A stretch of 64,000 nucleotides of DNA from Apiosordaria backusii (GCA_030549205.1 JAUKTV010000004.1:124001-188000); one strand, 5' to 3'. Positions 33,691 through 45,747 are shown, counted from the first letter of the stretch. Translations and numbers: made by a program. The notes: a model not told the origin generated them from the sequence alone.

Positions 33691-34049
33691 TCTGTGGCGG
33701 GTGTGGAGTGATGGTTTTTTTTCTTCTGGGGTGAGGTTGTCGTGGAAGAAGGAGAGCTGAGGTGGTTCGATGGAAATTTGAAAATGACGGAAGGAGCTCG
33801 GGAAGATCTTGGCAGCGACCCCAACCCTGGAATTCAAGGGCCGGCCTCCAAACTCAGCGCTGTTAGGGCAAAACTCCCGAGACTGGATGACACGGTAATT
33901 CTTTTCCCATTTTTTGTTTATAAACGCGGACCCTCCCGTCGTCAATTTCAGCTTCAAAGTTGCTGATTGTTCGGTCCTGCAAGACAACGCTAGTTCCAAT
34001 AAGTAATGAGTTTTGCCAACCTAAACAGAGAACTGAACTGAGCATCGGC
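33691..34049. other. Short intergenic region
   Basis: Promoter side of the cyclase gene and 3' side of the next gene. No additional gene seen. Confidence 0.5.
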
Positions 34050-35066
34050 TCAACCACGACGAATCGGTGTCCACGGCAGCCACTTCTGGAACGGATCCCA
34101 GGTATCATCACTGTAATTGAGCTCAAAGCCCGTTTGACGCATGCGCTCCACGATGAGCGCATGTGCCTCATCTTCAGCATCAGCCCTCGCTGTCGCCTCT
34201 GCCGCAGTGAGCGGCTCTTCCTCCACATAGTCCAGGCATCCCACGTTGGCCGGGTCGAGAAGAGGCGCACCTCGAGCCCGTATCTCGGCGTAAACCGCGT
34301 CTTTTATCCTCCGCGCAGCCTCCTGTGCCGTGTAGGCGCTGTAGTCCTCATCGCTCTCAAATCTCTCCCGGCATACGACGGAGGCGACCTCGGGATCGCG
34401 TCGCAGGATGTTGACAGTCCATCCATACTCGAGCATCATTTCCGCCGCATCGTCGACGTTGTTAAAGCCATCCGGGTCTTCAGGATCGAGTTCGTCCGCC
34501 GATAAATCAATAATTACCTCCTCGAGCGACGGGATGTCTTTGAAACATCCGTTATAGCCTGAAAGTACGGTCGGCTCGAGCGACCAGGCCATGCCGACAG
34601 CGTCGATGCTAAGATCAAGCGTCATCTGGATGGTGCGGAGGTTCGGGCACGTGTCGCGGATCAGCTGGAGGAGTTCGATGCGCAGCGGACGCAACACTCC
34701 CTTCGGACAGTACTCGAAGTGGTCATCGAGGCCGATCCAGTCCATACCGATGTAGCGAAGCACGCTTGCGTGGGCCGGTCCGATGTAGGCGAAGGACGGG
34801 GCGATCTGATCGTACCAACCTTTGCGAATTAGATCGTGGCGGTCGGGAAACTGGAACTTGTTGCCGGAGTAGAGAAGCGAACTAGCTTCAGCGTAGGCCT
34901 GTTTGTTGACGCGGAGGATTTGCGGATGGAGTCGACTTTTAGTGCCGAGCAGGCGGGGCGGCGAGGAGGTGAAGTCGCCTACGATCTTGATCGGCTCGGG
35001 CTGGACGAGGAGCTCGTTATAGATCTTGAGCCGCATCTCGGCGGGGGCCCTGTTGAAGAAAGCCAT
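34050..35066 (-). CDS. 2EXR / DUF7730-like (F-box-like) protein
   Basis: Intronless, 338 residues from the ATG at 35066. The N-terminus AEMRLKIYNELLVQPEPI, then RLHPQILRVNKQAYAEASSLLYSGNKFQF, matches the widespread fungal 2EXR/DUF7730 pattern (leaf-shaped F-box-like start, 'NKQ-Y-EA-LLYS'). The middle has leucine-rich stretches (LRTIQMTLDLSI, SLEEVIIDLS). The C-terminus is acidic and alanine-rich (LTAAEATARADAEDEAHAL). Function is unknown. No partner gene is implied by the context. Confidence 0.75.
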   Translation of the reverse strand: MAFFNRAPAEMRLKIYNELLVQPEPIKIVGDFTSSPPRLLGTKSRLHPQILRVNKQAYAEASSLLYSGNKFQFPDRHDLIRKGWYDQIAPSFAYIGPAHASVLRYIGMDWIGLDDHFEYCPKGVLRPLRIELLQLIRDTCPNLRTIQMTLDLSIDAVGMAWSLEPTVLSGYNGCFKDIPSLEEVIIDLSADELDPEDPDGFNNVDDAAEMMLEYGWTVNILRRDPEVASVVCRERFESDEDYSAYTAQEAARRIKDAVYAEIRARGAPLLDPANVGCLDYVEEEPLTAAEATARADAEDEAHALIVERMRQTGFELNYSDDTWDPFQKWLPWTPIRRG

Positions 35067-35559
35067 GATTGTAGTATTACAAGATGTCGATGCTTGCGAT
35101 GTGCCTCCGCGAAGAAGGACGGCGACTGTTCAAAATAACCTTCGCTGCATGTTCAGTGCCTGAATGTCTACAACTAGCGCGTCGAATAGGGCTTGACCTA
35201 GAACCTAGTCACCATAGGCGATCGCTGCGATTGCGGGACAGGGCGCTAAAAATACAGTGCCACATTCGTTTTTCGAGCATCGCCTTTCAACACAATGGCG
35301 AAACCCGGCTCTTCTCGGACGTCTTCGGTTTCGCCAGCCTCTGCTGACATGCACAATTCCCATACGGCTTTCCGTCATTCGTTATAGGCATCCCCGGGAA
35401 AGCCGGATAACAATATTGGGAACCTTTGGAGAGAGCGGTATGTCTGCGCAGCCGCGAGCCATCCCGTCGCGACGGAGCTATCTCACCCGCCCGTCCTCCA
35501 GGTCGCGAGTACCTGAAGAAGTGCTGCTTCCTGTTACTAAAAAGGACGGGATTTTATAC
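35067..35559. other. Intergenic, no gene seen
   Basis: Lies between the 2EXR-like gene start and the end of the caspase-like pseudogene. Frames at 35257-35655 are unconvincing. Confidence 0.4.
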
Positions 35560-36445
35560 CTTATACGTCTTATAGTGGTTATATTCTCGGATCCTGGCCC
35601 TAATAACCTCACACAGCTCAGACATACTACCCCCCCACCCCGCCAAGCATGTTAAATAAATCGAGCAGGAACCAGGTAAGGGCCCCGTGCCGCGGACTAC
35701 ACAGGTCCTTAAATCTAACATAATACGCCTTTTCCGTTCCGTCACTAACAGCAAGAATAACATAGCCCTAGGGGTGGACCAGCCAGTTCAGAGCCATAGA
35801 CACCCAGCACAGAGCCGAGTTCCCAAAGGCGGATTTGGTGGATAACAGGCTGGTTTCGTCGGGCCATTACCGTCAAGGGTACCTCTTCTCAACCTCAGCA
35901 TCGTATTTGATATATCTGATAACGCTATCATTCCGCAAAGTGCTACCGGCATAGCAGCAGTTAAGGACCATCGTTACTGTGGCCCCCTTATTAACTATAT
36001 GTCTCAGGCTTATGGCTAACTCCTGACCATAGTAATATCAGATCCCGGACGCGGATGGCCTATCGATTACAGAGAGCACTAAGTCGCCTTTGTCCGTATT
36101 AGAATATGGTCCCAACAGAGGTATTACCGTACTGTGTCCCGAGTAATAAAGGTATATATAGTCTCCAGCATATAACTGTTTTACAACCTGCTCCAAGCAA
36201 GATAAGATGTTTTCGTATATGGGCCAGCTCTCCTCTCGTTCTGTGCATATGACCTGTGACGGCTCGTTCTCTGGACTTGGAGTCGCAGTAAATGCACAGA
36301 TACGCACACCATCCACAGACTGCTCCAGGGCCTTGGGAACTTCTTAAATGTCGGCAACGCATCCCCACAACGGGCTGTCGGGGTACACGTCGATCCCAAT
36401 CAGGATTGCGTAATGGGAGGGACGTTGCGTGCTTGTATCCGCCAT
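35560..36445 (-). pseudogene. Caspase-like (C14) gene, RIP-type nonsense mutations
   Basis: From the ATG at 36445 one frame reads HYAILIGIDVYPDSPLWGC, then EVPKALEQSV, the His strand YIYLYYSGHST, TVTMVLNCCYAGS (catalytic-Cys strand) and GYVILAVSDGTEKAYYV, HGALTWFLLDLFNML. This is a full caspase-like domain of the type common in fungal NLR/C14 families. It is interrupted by stops at 36344-36346 (TAA after DI), 36038-36040 (TGA), near 35870 and 35768-35770 (TAG). Each stop is one C-to-T change from CAA, CGA or CAG. The start codon lies 74 bp from the target duplication of the RIP-mutated copia element, so leakage of RIP into flanking DNA is the simplest cause. The C-terminal limit is approximate. 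Confidence 0.7.
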
Positions 36446-36518
36446 CACCAACACTATCGTTGCGTCTAGGGTTGTTGGCGGACAAGATTTCGATTAAGCT
36501 TGTGTTGTGAAAGGAGAG

Positions 36519-36523
36519 GCTAG
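36519..36523 (+). repeat. Target-site duplication GCTAG, left copy
   Basis: Five bases directly before the left LTR, identical to 42536-42540. Confidence 0.85.
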
Positions 36524-36676
36524 TGTAGAACAATATTTTGGGCTAAAACTCTGTCAATTCTAGTATTGTGCGTAGGAAGAAGCCTAGGTAGGTGTAGACT
36601 TCCGAACTATATAGCTTAGGTCCCACTGCTAAGGTCTTAATTTCCTTAACAGTAGGCCTCCTATACTATTCTAACA
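36524..36676 (-). repeat. Left LTR (3' LTR in element orientation)
   Basis: 153 bp. Compared by eye with 42383-42535 there are 18 differences, all transitions, with no indel. Fifteen of them have A or T in this copy. Confidence 0.95.
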
Positions 36677-39600
36677 TACCCCCTAGCTAACGCCTTACTT
36701 AAGGCTATTAGGTGCCTATTTCCATAAACCTAAAGCCCGTTTTCTTCCAAATTCCTTACCTTTTTTATAATATTACTATTCTATACTATTTTATAGTATC
36801 TATTAAGTCTAGACCATACCTATTAGCTTCCTTTCCAATTATAGCTACCGTTCTATTTTCATTCCCTTTAAACTACAGCTCCCTAACCTTCTAGCTTTCT
36901 TTTTCTTTCTCTATATCCTTTAATAACTCTAAATCCTTTTCCTTTAACTCCTGCTTTTTAATTAAGTTCCCTATATCCATTACCTTAATAAAGTCCTTAA
37001 ATTTAATAAACTTTTTTTCTATAAATACCTTTATTAAGTTATTAACTAGCATCTTCTTAATAGCTAAATATTCTATTAAAATTTCCTTTTACTATTACCT
37101 TTTTTAAAGCTAGTAGTTATAAATATCGATATACTGGAGTTTTGTTTATAGGATATTAAGGTTTATAATTATTAACTAAATAGTCTAAACATTATTATAC
37201 TATACTTTAATTCTACTATTATTATCCAATTCTATACTTAATTCCTATATTAAACAAATCTTATATATAACCTTCTTAATAACCTATAATAAAGCCAAAA
37301 GCTCTACTTTTATAGTTAAGGTAGTAACAGTATCTTATTTATTAGCTCTTTAACCAATAATACCATTAAAAAGCCTTATTATATAGGCTTATAAGCTTTT
37401 CCAGTTAATAAGGTTATCTATAAATAAAGCATTGGAAAAGACTTTAAAGGTATCTCTACCTTCTAGCTTTAATATATAAGTACTAATTAATAATAAATAG
37501 CCTAATATCTATTTAACAGTAAGCTAATAGACTATATTAGAATTTATATTAAAGCTAGCTAACTTAAAGACTATAAAGGCAATATTTAGCCTACTAATAA
37601 CGGCTATATAAAAAAAAGAACCAATAAGTCGTTAATAGTAGTAAATTTACTTATAAGTAGCTATTCCTTTATTAGGAACTAACTTTTTATCGATTATTAA
37701 AGTCTAAAGCTTTTTACTAAAAGGTTAGTTATTAAAGTAAGTAAGTTTACCGATATATTTATACTAAAAAAGCTAAACTAACCTATTTAACCTATCCTTT
37801 AATACTTTTATATTTAAAAACCATTAAAGGCTCTTTCCTTCTTATAAAGCAAAGTAAATTCAAAGTCCTTCTACTAATTTATTTATAAAGTACCGTTTTT
37901 CTTATAAAAAGGTAATTACAATATCGTCTATATAAAAGAAGATAATAACTCCGTTTTTTATATAGCAATACTATTTATAAAGTACTACCTTATACCTTAA
38001 AGTAATAAAAACGCTAATAAAATTCCATTACTATAAAAGTAGAGATTCCTTTAAGTTATATAAAACCTTCTTTAAAAAAAATACCTTACCAGCAGTTCTC
38101 CTAACTTTTAGTAAAATCTATATATAAATAGTATATAGAAGGTTAATATAAATAAAGACATTAACGACATTATATTATAGTATTTTAAGGTTAAATCTTA
38201 CTATAATAGAAACTAAAGTTTTAAACGACTTTCCTACTAAAGTAGTAGCGTAAGTATTTTCTATTATAGTTTTAGCTTATTAATTGCCTTTTATAACTAA
38301 TTAAACTTTAACCTTCTATAGAAAACTATACTTATTAAGCTTATAAATAAATACCTATATACTATTAAAGACTTAGCACTTTAAAGCTTTTATTTAATTA
38401 ACTACCTTTTAAGACCTTATTTTCTTATAGCTTTATAGATAGTCTTTAATTACTACTTTAAATAGGTCCTAGTAAAGGTAGTTTTCTAATTATTTATAGT
38501 TCTTTAAAAGGTTAGAAAGCTCTTTACAATAGATTTTTACTATAGGCTCTATACTGCTTACGTAGGTTCTGTTAGGTTTTTTTAATTTAGTAGATTCTTT
38601 AAATATAAAAAGGCTTATAGTTAACCTTTAAATCTTATATTTTATAAGAATTCTACTTTTTCTTACCTCTTTTCCTATAATAAAGCTAGCTTTTTAAAGA
38701 CCATACTAATGCTTAATAATATAGAGGTCTATAGGTTCTAAACCTTTAAGTTTAATAGTATTTTCTATAGAGTTTATCTTAAAAATAAAAGCTTCTATTA
38801 AAAAGCCTATATAAAGAGGAGTATTTCTAAACGTTAGAAAAGTGTTTAAAAGTCCTAATAACTTTAGCTAATTAGACCTTTTAAGCCTAGTTACTTCTTT
38901 CAGCCCTATCTCTAAAGTATATTTAAAGTATAGCTATTTAAAAGAATTCTCTAGTACTAATAGAGATTCTATACTATTCTATAAAGTCGGTTATTTATTA
39001 TTAGATTCCTCCTTAAGTAAATTAATAGAAAGATCCTAATAGTAGCTAATATAAAAGTAGTATTTATTTACTATTAAATTACTAATTAGGTCTTTTTTAT
39101 AGATTTTAATAACTAAAGTAACTAACTTTACAATTGTAAGTCTTATAAAGTCGTTAATAAAGTCGTCTTTCTTTCCTATAAACCTTTTATTTTCTTTAAA
39201 CTCTATATCTTTAGCCCTAATAATTTTATTAAACATTAGGTTCTAAATCTTAAAAATCCTTATACCTTTATATCCTACTAAATACTTAATAAAAGCTTAA
39301 AGTTAAAGTTTCTTTATTTTATTTTCTCCCTTATAAACGTTAGGAGATATATAGTAAGCTTTATATCTATATACCTTAATATAACCTTCCTAAAGCTTTA
39401 GTATATTAAACAGTACCAAACTATCCCTTTATTGTTTAATAGAATGGAAGATTTATATAAAAGTCTACTATTTAAAGTAAGCTTTAAATATTTAATTATA
39501 AAAATATACCGCTACTTTTGTAATTTCTCTTTATAGAAATTTAGATAATTTAGCTAATACCTTTATTATAATAGCTTTCTTTTTAATATTACCTTCTAAG

Positions 39601-42382
39601 CGCTTTACTTTACTGTTCTAGTCTTAACAGTCTAAAGTAAAGGGCTTATAAATAATTTCTAAATCTTCTAATATATCCTTTATTTCTATTAATGCTACTA
39701 TTTTATTATTACTTTATAAAGTCTATACTAATATAATATACTAGTAAAATAAATAATAAAATAGCTTTATTATTATATTAATAATTCCCCTACTTTTACA
39801 GTCCTTAAGGTAATAGAGAAAAGTCATCCTACTATAGCGGTTAATAAAGAAAATAAGGTACTTAAAACTTTACAGGTCCTCTTTATATTTAAAAAGGTCT
39901 ATTGCCTATACTTTACTTAAGTAGTAAAGGTTTAACCTTAATTAAGTACTCTATATATTTTTAATCTTAACCTATATATAAGCCTTATAGTCCTTAATAA
40001 TAGGATAGTTGTAAATACTTAGAAATTACTATTCTACTTTTTTATCTTTAAAGCCTTACCCTAACTTAATTAGCCGGTAAAGTTTAAACTTAGCCTTTAA
40101 ACTTAATCGGCTAGCTAAGTTTTAAGATTAGGCTTTTTCTATTTCTTTCTAAAGGTCTTCTTCTTCTTTACCTCTTAAAGATTTATAAATACTACCTTTC
40201 TTTACGGTTGTAGAAATTCTAAAAATTCCACTTAAAATTTGTAACTTTATATCCTTAGTATTTTTAGCAAATTTTATTACTACTTATTAGTTAATATAGC
40301 TAAGCTGAAGGTACCAAATCGCTAATAAAGTAATAGAGGCTGGCCTTTTTCTTTAAATATAGAAGACGTTATAGTAAATAAATAACTTTAAAGACCTTAT
40401 AGTTAAATCGATATATTTAATAACTATTTAACTGTAAGTTTCTTAAAGTAAGGCAACTACTTTACTTAAGAAGCTCTATAAGCAATTCTCTGATATTTTA
40501 TTATCTTACTAAATTCTAAAACCTTTTAATATTTTAAATAATATTAAGTTAATAGTAAAGTCCTTACAATAGGCTATATTATAGAACTATAAAGTCTTTA
40601 ATCCCTATAAGGTTTATATATAAATATCGACTTTTCTATAGTTAATAATAAAAACTATTAAGCTTTCTACTATAATATAGTCCTTTAAAGTTATAGGTTA
40701 AAAGTAATTAAAGCGGCTAATTTTATTAAAGATATAAAGAGTAATACTGGAATCGAGAATTGTTAAGTAATAAAGTAGATATTTTAATATAGAAAAGTAG
40801 GACTTTAATATCAGTTACTTTAGAATTTTTAAAGAAACCCTACCTTTTAATTGTAAAAAGACAGTATTTACTATTATATACTTAATAAATTAACGTTTAT
40901 AATATACTATAGTAAAAGACCAAACTTCTTATTTTTTAAATCAATTTCTCTATAGTTTCTCTTTATTATTACTTCTTTTTTTCTTCTTACTTAATTAACT
41001 TCTTTACTTAACTTTTTATTAATATTAAAGACTACTTAAATAAAGGCCTTAACTGAAAAATTAAAGTAGAATTGTAAGTTTTTAAAGACCTTCTTTAATA
41101 AAATATAGTAATAGTTATTAATTTCGTACTTATTTTTACAGTAAATACTATAGATTAGGGTTTTCTTACCAGAAGACTTAGAGTTTAAACTAAAGTCCTA
41201 CCTTTTCCGCTTAGTTAAATTATTTTAAAGACTATAGTTCCCTCGGCCTTAATTACCTTAGCCTTAATTACTATAGCCCTTCTTTATATTATCTTCTTCT
41301 ACTATATTGCTATAAAAGGTTAAGAAAGCGCCTATAACCTTTAGCTTCTTAGTTTCCTTATAAATATAAAGTATTTTATCTTTAATATCCTTAACGATTT
41401 CTTAAAAGTTAGTTTATTAAATAGTATATAGCATTTTTAATTTATCTTAAAGTTAAAAGCTTATAAAGAAAATAGGAGATTTCCGCTTACTACTTAAAGG
41501 AGGCCTATTAACTAAATAGCAGGATCGAAGGTATTAAAAGTGTAGAATTCCTTAACTATATAGAAGACTTCTTCCTAAATAATAGCCTATTCTTCCACCT
41601 TTTTAAAGGTATTAATAGACTTAAAGGATTTAACATACTTTTTAAACTTTTCTTAATAATAAAGGCAGTATTTATTTTTATTAGAAATCATAGCTTTCTT
41701 AAAGGTATCGAAGTCGCTAATAAAGCTATAGTTTCCTTTATAATAGGTATTTTAAAGGCTTATTTTAATATAATTAATAACCTACTTATTAAACTTCTAA
41801 AAGGTATTTTAAACCTTATTATAATCTCTTATTATTCTTATAAGGTAGTTTAAATCGAATTTATATTCTTCCTTTCCTTTAATAGTAAGGTTGCTTATTA
41901 TATATATAGGTTCTAAGACCTCCTCTGGTAAGTCTAAGACTTCTTTATCATTTCCACTTCTAACCTTAATAGCTAATACAGTTACTTAAGTACAAACAGT
42001 ATAGTTAAAGTACTTTCGAAGCCTCCGCTTATATTACTTATAAGCTTTAAATTTACATTTATAGTATATAATAACTATATACATTTTAGTATATTTTACG
42101 TTATAAATATTCGGAATAGCCGGCTTTTTAAACGTAAAAATATAGTTCTTTAGATCGATATATATCCAATTATCTTATATATAGCGCTTTAAGGCGGTTT
42201 CGGACGCCTACCAATTACTAAGTCCATTAAAGAAAACCGTATCTTACTTTTTAGCGGCTGTAAAAAAAGCAGTTAAATCAAACGCTATGGTAATAGGTTT
42301 TTTATAGTAGTTTTATTAATAGGTAGGTCTTTTGTAAATAGCTTTAAAAATAGGCCTTAGAATCGATACTCTAACTGCGAAT

Positions 42383-42535
42383 TGTAGAACAATATTTTAG
42401 GCCAAAACTCTGTCAATTCTGGTGTTATGCGTGGGAGGAAGCCCAGGTAGGTGTGGACTTCCGAACCGTGTAGCTCAGGTCCTACTGCCAAGGTCTTAAT
42501 TTCCTTAACAGTGGGCCTCCCATACTATTCTGACA
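42383..42535 (-). repeat. Right LTR (5' LTR in element orientation)
   Basis: 153 bp, TG..CA ends, the less mutated of the two copies. Followed directly by GCTAG. Confidence 0.95.
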
Positions 42536-42540
42536 GCTAG
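42536..42540 (+). repeat. Target-site duplication GCTAG, right copy
   Basis: Identical to 36519-36523. Confidence 0.85.
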
Positions 42541-42640
42541 CAGCGAGAGCTAGTGAAATGGGCAAAAATTGCCCCGCAGTCCCCAACTCCAGGTAGTTAC
42601 CCCACCTAAAATACCTCATCCTCTGATGCCTGCCGGAGCC

Positions 42641-42976
42641 CTACGTTTCAAGCTCCTCGACGCCAAATTCTCTACCATCCTTCGCTGTCTGGTTGGTGCC
42701 GATATCACACAATGTAAACTTCACCTTCGATATCACCTTCTCGATCTTGTACGGCCCATCCCTAGGGCTACCTCCAGAGGGCCGAATGTACACAACTTGC
42801 CCGAGCTTGAATTTGGGCTTCTGTTCTGAAGCATCAGTTTGTGTAATGCGCATCATCTGGAAAGTGCTCACCTCTTTGGCTGCCAAGATTACGGCCCGTC
42901 CCTCGTCCGAGTCGGTATCACTGTCGACGATTGGCTGTTGCCGGCTGATATCAATGACGTTAGGTCCTAATCGCAC
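42641..42976 (-). CDS. Small hypothetical protein with SH3-like C-terminus
   Basis: Open frame of 111 residues; the first codon counted at 42976 is GTG and the frame stays open further upstream, so the 5' end is unknown. The second half reads FKLGQVVYIRPSGGSPRDGPYKIEKV, then VKFTLCD, a short beta-barrel-like segment also typical of chromo/SH3-like tails of transposon or chromatin proteins. The first half is acidic (DSDTDSDEGRAV). It lies 100 bp beyond the copia target site. It may be a remnant of a transposon-encoded protein. Confidence 0.4.
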   Translation of the reverse strand: MRLGPNVIDISRQQPIVDSDTDSDEGRAVILAAKEVSTFQMMRITQTDASEQKPKFKLGQVVYIRPSGGSPRDGPYKIEKVISKVKFTLCDIGTNQTAKDGREFGVEELET

Positions 42977-43338
42977 CCATTTGCTGCTGCACTTGCCGTT
43001 CTGAAGTGGACATGTTGCCTGTCGCTTGGCAGACTATACAATATGTCCAAAATGTCAAGCTCAGCACCAGTCTTTTTTTTTTTGGATCCGGGTAGCTATA
43101 TGTACTTTCATTTCTACCGCAGGGCGCAGCATGGTGACAATGCCACAGGAACCTGTCGTCCTGGGTGGCAGTGCGTTAGTCGACGACCCTGATCCGATGC
43201 CTCGCTGCCGTCAGGCACAAGTGCATGGGCATAGCCAGGCAATAAGTGCCCAAGCAGGCTCTCATCGCCTCTTCGAATCCCAATCAAAAGAGACAAAAGA
43301 GGGGCAAAAGAGTGTGGGGTCCGTAATGGAAACTACGT

Positions 43339-43386
43339 ATTTCTTTTGGCATTTCTTTTGGCATTTCTTTTGGCATTTCTTTTGGC
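43339..43386 (+). repeat. 12-bp tandem repeat, 4 units
   Basis: Four perfect units of ATTTCTTTTGGC plus a partial fifth, lying upstream of the DUF6594 gene. Confidence 0.9.
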
Positions 43387-43570
43387 ATTTCTTTCATGGC
43401 TTTTGCCGCGTGAACCGCTTAGTAAACCTGTTGCCCGGCATAAGCTCGCGGGAATACGTCGCCTTGGAGCGCTTGATAAATCTCTCTCGGGCGTCTGGAA
43501 ACGCGAGGTCGCCGCACCGTAACCCTACGTTAGCCACTCTTTCAACGGCCGAGACATGCACATCAGGGCT

Positions 43571-44723
43571 ATGAGTCAGTTTCATGCATTGCTTTCTAGA
43601 CTGCCCGGCTGGCGGAGCTGGCGGCTACGAAGCCAACCCGTGGCGACTCCGGAAATCGTGCTAGCAACCCCGGGGCAGACGATCGGTGCCGAGACTCTTG
43701 CCATATCGTCCCAGAGTATACCCTCTTTGCCCTTATAAACGTCCATCCTACTTAACCATTGCAGTTAAGGATTATCCCTCGGGGTACCCGCAGTATTCTG
43801 CTTTGGTCTCTTCGCACGATCCTTTCTTCGCGTTTCGGTCCTTTTGCCGGCTGCGGGTTAGGTTGCTGCTCTCGAAGCAGGATGAGCTTACCCTCCTCGA
43901 ATCGGAGCTCGATATATTGGACCGGGAGGAAGCTGCCCCGTTCTTTCTCGGGACGTGTCGCAGCGACGGGAACGCGTCTCGTGTCACACTCCTCGGCCGG
44001 ATTCATTCTAAGCTAGCGGAATATGGTAACAGTCCCCGTCAGTGTTACATTTGCATCCCACTAAACAGACATCTTTATAGATGCCTTTTTAGAACGATGC
44101 CGCTAAGTATTGAGCTATAGCCGTGCGAGCTCTCGAGACGTTACCAGCCTCCGCAACTGGCTCGACGAGACGGGCTGTCTCAGTGAGGAGGAGTCGCTCT
44201 ATCTCGATCGAGACCGTGACCTAGCGAGCCTCGCTTGTTCTAGGGACTTCGCCATGAGCCACCTCGAAGAGTGGGTTGAAGACAGGTTGATCCAGTTTTA
44301 CAGCCAATTTCGAGCGGTAGGTAGCCCCATCCACGAAAATTCGAAGGATAAAGCACAGACAGCAGATCAAGGACCCCGGGTTCGAAATCTCATCCAACCC
44401 CCACGTCTACATCTATTCGGGCGGAATGATCAGGCGAATAGCGATGGGCTTGCTGCTTCTTCTCATTACCTCTCTGATCCTCACGCCCGTCGTCGTCTGT
44501 GATCTCGTCGACGACATGCCCGCTCGCATCACCATCATCACTGCATCTACACTTTGCTATCTGACGGTCTTGTCCAGGCTGACGAAATCGCGGACGATCG
44601 AACTCATCTTGGCTGGGGCAACGTAAGTGTCAACTGCAAAGAAAAAACCTGGAATGCCTTGCTAACATTTCAATCTTGGGGAGGTTTGCGACTGTTGTGA
44701 CCGTCTTTGTGGCGAGAAGCTAG
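43571..44723 (+). CDS. DUF6594 membrane protein
   Basis: Five exons reconstructed from splice sites with consistent phases: 43571-43715, 43765-44025, 44108-44316, 44363-44622 and 44684-44723, giving 304 residues. The core reads YPSGYPQYSALVSSHDPFFAFRSF, then LRVRLLLSKQDELTLLESELDILD, SSRDVTSLRNWLDETGCLSEEES, and a C-terminal membrane region of three helices (IAMGLLLLLITSLIL, ITIITASTLCYLTVL, ELILAGATFATVVTVFV). This is the architecture of the fungal DUF6594 family (coiled coil followed by three TM helices). Function is unknown in the family. An in-frame ATG at 43556 is an alternative start. It sits among transposon remnants but appears intact. Confidence 0.75.
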
Positions 44724-45087
44724 GGTGGTGTCATGGGCACCGAACCTGCCGTGTCAATGAAAGATACTGTTCGCTGTCGATGACTCCTGTAGCTTGATCT
44801 TGCCAAAACCATACGTGCGGAGTGGCATGCTAGTAGGGAGGCGCCTGAAGGGACGCCGTGTCCGATTTATAGCGCCTACCCGGTGATCTCGGACAGCAGT
44901 GTTGACTCTTCCGTTCCAACCACGCCGACAACGAAGATGAGCTTCGTCGCTTTGAGACTGTGGCCGTCAGCATGTATACGTAAACAGGAGGGGTAAGCTC
45001 TACAGGTGGGGGCCATACGATGTGTCAATAAACTTCGAGACCTTCTTGGACGTGACCCCTTGGCCTCGGCAACGAACGACTTCAGCG
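44724..45087. other. Intergenic, no gene seen
   Basis: Between the DUF6594 gene and the MITE. Nothing recognised. Confidence 0.4.
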
Positions 45088-45491
45088 CAGCGCTCCGGAC
45101 AAGTCAAATAAAAAATCCAAATAATCAAGTCAATTCAAACAAAGCAAGTCAAGTAAGGTGAAATTAGGCGCAAGTCAAAGCAAGTTGGAGGCCTTGCTTG
45201 ACTTGGATCATTTGAATTTATTTGAAGCCAGGGTTAGGGTTATATCAGGGTTAAGGCTGTTGGTTCGTGACCAGGCCCTTTTAAGACCATTGGCCTTTGA
45301 CCTCCCCGGCCCGAGCTCCGAGACCCGACCGGGCCGGAAAATTCCGCTCCGGCGGACTTGGCGGCCTTGGCAATTAATTGCAAGCAAGTCAATTCAAGTA
45401 GCTAAAACCCGCAAACAAACAACTCGCGAAAACCGCAAGTCAATTCAAGTTGGGCGCGTTATTTGCTTTGTTTGACTTGTTCGGAGCGCTG
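45088..45491. mobile_element. hAT-type MITE (non-autonomous DNA transposon)
   Basis: 404 bp. The ends are inverted repeats starting CAGCGCTCCG and ending CGGAGCGCTG, extending about 21 bp with one or two mismatches into an ACAAGTCAAA motif. Both ends are flanked by the identical 8-bp CTTCAGCG (45080-45087 and 45492-45499). An 8-bp duplication plus CAGNG-type termini is characteristic of hAT elements. No transposase is encoded. The octamer CAAGTCAA occurs six times directly and twice inverted, like subterminal transposase-binding sites. Confidence 0.85.
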
Positions 45492-45722
45492 CTTCAGCGA
45501 CGCAAATCCCATATCCCTAGCCAAACGCGGCGCAAGTTCGTCGTCAATGACTCGGTCGAGATAACAGTTCCCGAGAAACTCGTAGTAGGTCTTTAGCCCA
45601 CTCCTGGAATAAGTCACGGGAGCTGCAGCTAGGCCGGCTGGTCTACGGCCTAGAGCAATTGGCAAAGACTGAGCTGCGCCTGAGCCAGGGTAAGCAATGT
45701 CACGTGGGCGAGGTACGAAAAT

Positions 45723-45747
45723 GAAATTTCGTGTGCTCAGATTCGTC
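45723..45747 (+). repeat. 25-bp dispersed repeat, copy 1
   Basis: Begins GAAATTTCGTGTGC and ends CAGATTCGTC. It matches 47031-47055 with one mismatch in the same orientation, with CGAAAA also shared upstream. Confidence 0.8.

Larger units (their letters stand above)
36524..42535 (-). mobile_element. Ty1/copia LTR retrotransposon, heavily RIP-mutated
   Basis: 6012 bp, bounded by 153-bp direct LTRs starting TG and ending CA and flanked by a 5-bp GCTAG duplication. The interior is extremely AT-rich with no long open frame. Orientation is minus: a polypurine-like GGGGGTA abuts the LTR at 36677-36683, a primer-site candidate (ATTCGCAGTTAGAG) lies next to the LTR at 42382 downwards, and the reverse-transcriptase core reads FFYIDDIVIT at about 37910-37940 on the minus strand. 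The YIDDI-type motif near the far end of the element, with the integrase region before it, fits copia order. All coding capacity is destroyed by stops. The element is dead. Confidence 0.95.

Noticed and set aside
36700..42380. AT-rich block as mitochondrial insert or centromere
   Set aside because: The LTRs, the GCTAG duplication, the YIDDI motif and all-transition LTR changes explain it as a RIP-mutated copia element.
44380..44410. GGGTTCGAAATC as a tRNA T-arm
   Set aside because: The stem does not pair, and the segment is exon 3 of the DUF6594 gene.
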